64,000 nt of DNA from Sandaracinaceae bacterium (GTDB lineage Bacteria > Myxococcota_A > Polyangia > Polyangiales > Houyiibacteriaceae). This document shows positions 59,889 to 64,000 of this stretch, in pieces. Made by a program: the position numbers and the translations under genes. The notes beneath the pieces are model-generated. The model saw nothing but the letters and a program-made list of their open reading frames with translations, was not told the origin of the DNA and made no database searches. Position 1 is the first letter of the stretch, and each line of letters opens with the position of its first letter. The stretch spans positions 131,536-195,535 of the forward strand of contig JACKEJ010000015.1 of NCBI GenBank assembly GCA_020633055.1, given 5' to 3'.

Positions 59889-62264
59889 ATGGAATTCCGC
59901 TTCACCGAAGACCAGAACGAGCTGCGCACGCAGGCGCGCCGCTTCCTCGCCGCCGAGTCCACCGCGGCCCACGTCGACAAGGCCATGAAGACCGACCTGG
60001 GCTACGACCCGGACGTGTGGGCGCGCCTGGCCGGCGAGCTGGGCTGGCCCGCGCTGGCAATCCCCGAGGCCTACGAGGGCATTGGCCTGGGGCAGGTGGA
60101 CCTGCACCCGCTGCTGGAAGAGATGGGCCGCCACGTGTTCTGCGGGCCCTTCTTCAGCACGGTGTGCCTGGGCGCCAACGCGCTCTTGGTGGCCGGCAGC
60201 GAGGCGCAGAAGCAGGCGCACCTGCCGGGCATCGCCACGGGCGAGCTGACGGCCACGCTGGGCTACCGCGGGCCAGGGGCCAAGGCGCTGGCCGAGGGCG
60301 CGGACGCGGTGACGCTGGTGGCCACGCGCGATGGCGACGGCTACACGCTGAACGGCGAGGTGGGCTTCGTGGTGGACGGCGCGAGCGCGGGGCTGGTGGT
60401 GGTGGCCGCGTGGGTGGGCGACGCCCGCGGCGGCGAGTTGGGGCTGTTCGTGCTGCCGGGTGACACGGCCGGGCTCACCCGCACCTGCGAGCCCACCATG
60501 GACCAGACGCGGCGCCTGGCCACGCTGCGCTTCGAGGGCGTGCAGCTGGGTGCAGATGCACGGCTGAGCGCGCTCGACGGGCGCTTCGCGCTGGGGCTCA
60601 TCCTGGACCTGGCCGCCGTGGGCCTTGCCGCCGAGCAGGTGGGCGGGGCCGAGGCGTGCTTGGACATGGCGGTGGAGTACGCGAAGGTGCGGCAGCAGTT
60701 CGGGCGGCCCATCGGGTCGTTCCAGAGCATCAAGCACATCTGCGCCGACATGCTGCTCAAGGTGGAGTGCGCGCGCTCGGCCGCGTTCTACGCCAGCGCC
60801 ATCGCGGCGCAGGTGATGGCCGAGGCGGAGCAGGGCCCCATCAGCGAGGCCAAGGCGCGCGAGCTGGCCGAGGCCGCCAGCAGCGCGAAGGCCTACTGCT
60901 CGGACGCGTTCTTCCACTGCGCGGGGCAGAGCATCCAGGTGCACGGCGGCATCGGCTTCACGTGGGAGCACGCGGCGCACCTGTATTTCAAGCGCGCGCA
61001 GAGCAGCCGCACCTTGCTGGGCAGCGCGCAGCACCACCGCGAGCGCGTGGCCTCCATGCTGGGCGCGGGCGGGGCCATGGACCTCGAGCTCACGGCGGAC
61101 CAGCAGGCCTACCGCGAGCGCGTGCGCGCCTGGCTGGCCGAGAACCTCACGGGGCGCTTCGAGTCGCTCAAGGGGCGCGGCGGCCCGGGGGACGAGCACT
61201 ACGCGGTGGACCTGCGCATGGACTGGAACCGCGTGATGGGCGCGGCCGGCTGGAACTGCATCGGCTACCCCAAGGAGCACGGCGGGCGCGCGGCTACCTT
61301 GATGGAGGAGGTCATCTTCAACGAGGAGTACGTGCGCGCGGGCGGCCCGGGGCGCATCGGCCACGTGGGCGAGACCCTGCTGGGGCCCACGCTGATCCAC
61401 TTCGGCAGCGCGGCGCAGCAGCAGAAGTACCTGCCGGGCATCGTGAACGGCACCGAGATCTGGTGTCAGGGCTACAGCGAGCCCAACGCGGGCAGCGACC
61501 TCGCCAACCTGCAGACCACGGCGGAGCTGGTGGACGGGCAGTGGGTCATCCACGGCCAGAAGATCTGGACCAGCCTCGCGCCCTGGGCGGACTACTGCTT
61601 CGTGCTGTGCCGCACGGACAAGAACGCGCCCAAGCACAAGGGCATCAGCTACCTGCTGGTGCCCATGAAGCAGCCCGGCGTGACGATAGTGCCCATCGAG
61701 CAGATCACGGGCGGCAGCGAGTTCGCGGAGGTGTTCTTCGACGGCGCCAAGACGGCCGAGGAGAACGTGGTGGGCGCGGTGAACGACGGCTGGCGCGTGG
61801 CCATGGGCACGCTGGCCTTCGAGCGCGGCGCGTCCACGCTGGCGCAGCAGCAGCAGTTCCAGAAGGAGTTCGACATGGTGCTGGCCGCGGCGCAGCGCAA
61901 CGGCGCGGCCGAGGACCCGGTCATGCGGCAGCGCATCGCGAGCGCGTGGATCGGGCTCAAGATCATGCGCCTGAACGCGCTGCGCACGCTCTCGGTGGAC
62001 AGCACCGAGCTCGGCCGCGAGGCCTCGTTCGGCAAGCTCTACTGGTCCAACTGGCACCGCGACTTCGGCGAGCTGGCCATGGAGGTGCTGGGCGCCGACA
62101 GCGAGCTGGCCCTGCCGCCGGCCGAGCACGGCCCCTACGAGCTGACCACCCTGCAGAAGTCCTTCCTCTTCGCCCGCTCCGACACCATCTACGCGGGCAC
62201 CAACCAGATCCAGCGCAACATCATTGGCGAGCGCGCCCTCGGCTTGCCTCGGGAGCCCCGATGA
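59889..62264 (+). CDS. Fused acyl-CoA dehydrogenase (two ACAD domains)
   Basis: A 791-residue protein with two complete acyl-CoA dehydrogenase domains in one uninterrupted frame. Domain 1 (1 to about 396) starts MEFRFTEDQNELRTQ and contains 'YAKVRQQFGRPIGSFQSIKH' and 'VHGGIGFTWEHAAHLYFKRA'. Domain 2 (about 397-791) starts 'MDLELTADQQAYRERVRAWL' and contains 'WCQGYSEPNAGSDLANLQTT' (FAD/substrate loop) and 'DTIYAGTNQIQRNIIGERAL'. In many ACADs the last motif is IYEGT with a catalytic Glu; here it is Ala. Domain 2 is close in pattern to FadE30 of Mycobacterium (recalled). Heteromeric and fused ACADs occur in steroid degradation. Confidence 0.88.
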   Translation: MEFRFTEDQNELRTQARRFLAAESTAAHVDKAMKTDLGYDPDVWARLAGELGWPALAIPEAYEGIGLGQVDLHPLLEEMGRHVFCGPFFSTVCLGANALLVAGSEAQKQAHLPGIATGELTATLGYRGPGAKALAEGADAVTLVATRDGDGYTLNGEVGFVVDGASAGLVVVAAWVGDARGGELGLFVLPGDTAGLTRTCEPTMDQTRRLATLRFEGVQLGADARLSALDGRFALGLILDLAAVGLAAEQVGGAEACLDMAVEYAKVRQQFGRPIGSFQSIKHICADMLLKVECARSAAFYASAIAAQVMAEAEQGPISEAKARELAEAASSAKAYCSDAFFHCAGQSIQVHGGIGFTWEHAAHLYFKRAQSSRTLLGSAQHHRERVASMLGAGGAMDLELTADQQAYRERVRAWLAENLTGRFESLKGRGGPGDEHYAVDLRMDWNRVMGAAGWNCIGYPKEHGGRAATLMEEVIFNEEYVRAGGPGRIGHVGETLLGPTLIHFGSAAQQQKYLPGIVNGTEIWCQGYSEPNAGSDLANLQTTAELVDGQWVIHGQKIWTSLAPWADYCFVLCRTDKNAPKHKGISYLLVPMKQPGVTIVPIEQITGGSEFAEVFFDGAKTAEENVVGAVNDGWRVAMGTLAFERGASTLAQQQQFQKEFDMVLAAAQRNGAAEDPVMRQRIASAWIGLKIMRLNALRTLSVDSTELGREASFGKLYWSNWHRDFGELAMEVLGADSELALPPAEHGPYELTTLQKSFLFARSDTIYAGTNQIQRNIIGERALGLPREPR

Positions 62265-63043
62265 AGACCGTTCCAGACTACCCCGTTGGCAAGAACCTCC
62301 TGGCCGGCAAGACCGTGCTCGTCACCGCCGCGGCGGGCACGGGCATTGGCTATGCGACCGCGCAGCGCTGCGCGGAAGAAGGCTGCGCCAAGCTGGTGAT
62401 CAGCGACATCCACGAGCGCCGCTTGAACGAGGCGGCCGAGCGCATCGAGGCGGCCACGGGCGTCAAGCCCGGGCAGGTGCTGTGCAACGTCACCAAGGAA
62501 GAGGACGTGCAGAACCTCTTCGCGCAGGCCATCGAGCAGATGGGCCACATCGACGTGCTCATGAACAACGCGGGCTTGGGTGGCACCAAGGACGTGGTGG
62601 ACATGACCGACGACGAGTGGAACATCGTGCTGGACGTCACGCTCACGGGCACGTTCCGCTGCACGCGCGCCGCGCTGAAGCACATGTACGCGCGCAAGAG
62701 CGGCAGCATCGTGAACAACGCCTCCGTGCTGGGCTGGCGCGCGCAGAAGGGGCAGGCGCACTACGCCGCGGCCAAGGCGGGCGTGATGGCCTTCACGCGC
62801 TGCTCGGCCGTCGAGGCGGCGGACCACAACGTGCGCATCAACGCCATCGCGCCCAGCCTGGCCAAGCACCCCTTCCTGGTGAAGGTCACCACCAAGGAGC
62901 TGCTCGACGAGCTGGAGTCCAAGGAGGCCTACGGCCGCGGCGCCGAGCCGTGGGAGATGGCCAACATCATGATCTTCCTGGCCAGCGACTACGCCACGTA
63001 CCTCACGGGTGAGGTCATCTCGGCGTCGTCCCAGCGCGCCTGA
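62261..63043 (+). CDS. ipdF: IpdF-like short-chain dehydrogenase
   Basis: A 260-residue SDR from ATG 62261, overlapping the previous stop (ATGA). 'VTAAAGTGIGYATAQRCAEE' at 21-40, 'SDIHERRLNEAAERI', 'NNAGLGGTKDVVDMTDDEWN', Ser155/Tyr168/Lys172 ('HYAAAKAGVMAFTRCSA') and the end 'ASDYATYLTGEVISASSQRA' closely follow the pattern I know for actinobacterial IpdF, which acts on the HIP (steroid C/D-ring) intermediate. In Mycobacterium fadE30 and ipdF are adjacent too. The assignment is by pattern memory only. Confidence 0.7.
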   Translation: MKTVPDYPVGKNLLAGKTVLVTAAAGTGIGYATAQRCAEEGCAKLVISDIHERRLNEAAERIEAATGVKPGQVLCNVTKEEDVQNLFAQAIEQMGHIDVLMNNAGLGGTKDVVDMTDDEWNIVLDVTLTGTFRCTRAALKHMYARKSGSIVNNASVLGWRAQKGQAHYAAAKAGVMAFTRCSAVEAADHNVRINAIAPSLAKHPFLVKVTTKELLDELESKEAYGRGAEPWEMANIMIFLASDYATYLTGEVISASSQRA

Positions 63044-63164
63044 GGTCGGGCCTTCTCTGACGCCGTTGCGCGTGTGTGGACAGAGCGCCGGGAGTAAGAA
63101 GGCCTGTCTCGAAACGGGCGGGCTGTCCCTGACTGAGGGCGATGCTTGTCTCAAATTGGGGGCA

Positions 63165-63184
63165 CCCCGGACTGAAGTCCGGGG
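63165..63184. repeat. REP-like hairpin 1
   Basis: CCCCGGACT (63165-63173), loop GA, AGTCCGGGG (63176-63184): a perfect 9-bp stem. It may also end transcription of the operon. Confidence 0.65.
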
Positions 63185-63211
63185 CAGCGATCATCGTGAT
63201 CGCCCGCTCCA

Positions 63212-63236
63212 AGTCCGCCCCCTGCGGAGGCGGACT
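63212..63236. repeat. REP-like hairpin 2
   Basis: AGTCCGCC (63212-63219) pairs with GGCGGACT (63229-63236) over a 9-base loop. Shares the core AGTCCG with hairpin 1. Confidence 0.6.
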
Positions 63237-63302
63237 GCGCCTCAGCAACTGCTGGCGGGTGATTGGCAGGACGGACCCGTCTCGGTGTCTGCTAGCAAGA
63301 CA

Positions 63303-63326
63303 GTCCGCCTCCTCAAGGGAGCGGAC
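63303..63326. repeat. REP-like hairpin 3
   Basis: GTCCGC (63303-63308) pairs with GCGGAC (63321-63326); TCC and GGA extend the stem after a bulged C. Confidence 0.55.
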
Positions 63327-63458
63327 GAAAGTACCCGGCCAAGCCAAGTCCTCGGAGGGACGCTGCGCCGGACTTCTTGCCGTGGCATGCGCTCACGTTC
63401 GACTCACGGCGAGCATCAGTGGAACGCAAACTCTCAGGGTGTCGGCCGAACAACGGGG

Positions 63459-63899
63459 ATGCCGCGACGCTCACCCGCCCTGGTTCTCGTCCACGTTGTT
63501 TGGGCTACCTCGCGACGTCGCCCGTTGCTGCCGCCGTCCATCGACGAGCGCCTCTTCACCATCTTGGGTCGCAAGGCACACGAGGTTCGGTGTCCGATGC
63601 TCGCCGTTGGATGCGGACCGGACCACGTCCATGTCGTCGTTCGGCTCGCCACCCACGTCGCACTGGGCGACCTCGTGCAAAGGCTCAAGGGCGCGTCCAC
63701 CTACGAGCTCAACGGCGACGGTTCCCGCAAGCAGCCCTTTGCTTGGCAAGACGGCTACTGGGCCGAGTCCCTCGGTCCCGCCGACCTCGGGCCCGTCGTT
63801 GCCTACGTTCAGCGTCAACGCGAACACCACGACGCTTCCCACCCCGCCGAGCGCTGGGCTTCCGTCAGCGATGCGCCACTCCGCCGGAGCGTGGACTGA
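63459..63899 (+). CDS. Y1 transposase, RAYT-like (REP-associated)
   Basis: A 146-residue protein from ATG 63459. 'LVLVHVVWATSRRRPLLPPS' is the standard start of this group; 'DHVHVVVRLA' holds the HUH metal site (His56, His58), and 'VVAYVQRQREHH' the nucleophile Tyr116. This single-strand DNA transposase family (IS200/IS605 and REP-associated tyrosine transposases) moves or maintains short palindromes. There is no TnpB partner; REP-like hairpins lie upstream. Confidence 0.85.
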   Translation: MPRRSPALVLVHVVWATSRRRPLLPPSIDERLFTILGRKAHEVRCPMLAVGCGPDHVHVVVRLATHVALGDLVQRLKGASTYELNGDGSRKQPFAWQDGYWAESLGPADLGPVVAYVQRQREHHDASHPAERWASVSDAPLRRSVD

Positions 63900-64000
63900 C
63901 TCGCGCACCGCTATGACCACCAAGCTGGGGCGGTCCCGCCAACCACTGGGTTGCTGCGCAGCGAAGTGCGCCTCCGAGCGGCGGCCGACTCTCTCGCGCG
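63900..64000. other. Window end, no gene seen
   Basis: The last 101 bases carry a weak palindrome GGGCGGTCCCGCC near 63930 and no coding frame I can support. Confidence 0.4.

Larger units (their letters stand above)
63044..63458. other. Intergenic region with REP-like hairpins, no gene
   Basis: 415 bp between the IpdF-like gene and the transposase gene. Frames that cross it are Ser/Arg-rich and look like shadows. The region holds three hairpins (63165, 63212, 63303), listed separately, and otherwise nothing recognisable. Confidence 0.6.

Noticed and set aside
54232..62129. Long minus-strand frames opposite the catabolic operon (e.g. 54232-55929, 59619-62129)
   Set aside because: Shadow frames of high-GC genes; composition biased to Arg, His, Gly and Gln, while the plus-strand frames carry clear enzyme motifs.
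53783..63043. KstR2-type motif (AnCAAGnnCTTGnT) in the catabolic operon
   Set aside because: Looked for in the leaders at 53783-53973 and 58068-58178 and not found; only the KstR-like palindrome is present.
1..64000. CRISPR arrays, tRNA and rRNA genes
   Set aside because: No regularly spaced repeats and no cloverleaf or rRNA-like stretch noticed on reading both strands.

Overview
The window is GC-rich DNA with many secreted or lipoprotein genes of unknown function, Cys-rich and SBBP-type repeats, DUF4132, SUKH, DUF1877 and DUF1963 proteins, and GTG/TTG starts. This looks like a chromosome of a myxobacterium-like organism (Polyangia/Sandaracinaceae type). That placement is inferred from gene content and composition; no rRNA or other marker gene is present. 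No tRNA, rRNA or CRISPR array was seen.

Layout. 1-15.4 kb: mostly unknown proteins, opened by a tight three-gene operon (AAA+ ATPase, membrane protein, TPR protein), then a SUKH protein, a YcxB-like protein, a DAPG-hydrolase-like protein, a YiiX-like papain-fold protein and several lipoproteins. 15.4-20.6 kb: a DUF1877 gene split by an insertion sequence with a perfect 8-bp target duplication, a DUF4132 gene, and a small antitoxin-like gene followed by a frameshifted zeta-toxin-like kinase. 20.7-32.3 kb: a VOC protein, a large HKD-nuclease/helicase/DUF3427 protein divergent from a DUF3037 protein, a large lipoprotein, RraB, an orphan paralogue of the antitoxin-like gene, an outer-membrane barrel candidate and signal peptidase I. 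32.3-36.3 kb: a four-gene block whose first 3 kb recur at 46.2-50.4 kb. 36.4-41.2 kb: an HTH antitoxin with a 32-codon remnant of its PIN toxin, WGR-like and ankyrin-like proteins, and a DUF1963 protein. 41.3-46.2 kb: a Cys-rich/beta-propeller lipoprotein gene split in frame by an IS66 element. 46.2-50.7 kb: the second copy of the duplicated block, cut by an IS3 element that replaced 128 bp, then a DUF4132 fragment. 50.7-53.8 kb: a second HKD-nuclease/helicase/DUF3427 protein.

53.9-63.0 kb is a coherent catabolic operon: acyl-CoA synthetase, thiolase, MDR oxidoreductase, two SDRs, a two-domain fused acyl-CoA dehydrogenase and an IpdF-like SDR. Several of these resemble actinobacterial proteins of steroid C/D-ring (HIP) breakdown. 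The operon is preceded by a 14-bp palindrome that fits the KstR-type consensus TnnAACnnGTTnnA, lying between plausible -35 and -10 boxes. The window ends with a RAYT-like Y1 transposase gene and three REP-like hairpins upstream of it.

The main theme of 15-51 kb is genome plasticity. Two genes are interrupted by insertion sequences in a way that can be reversed exactly on paper, one segment is duplicated, and three toxin loci are decayed or orphaned. The 54-63 kb block is a conserved metabolic operon.
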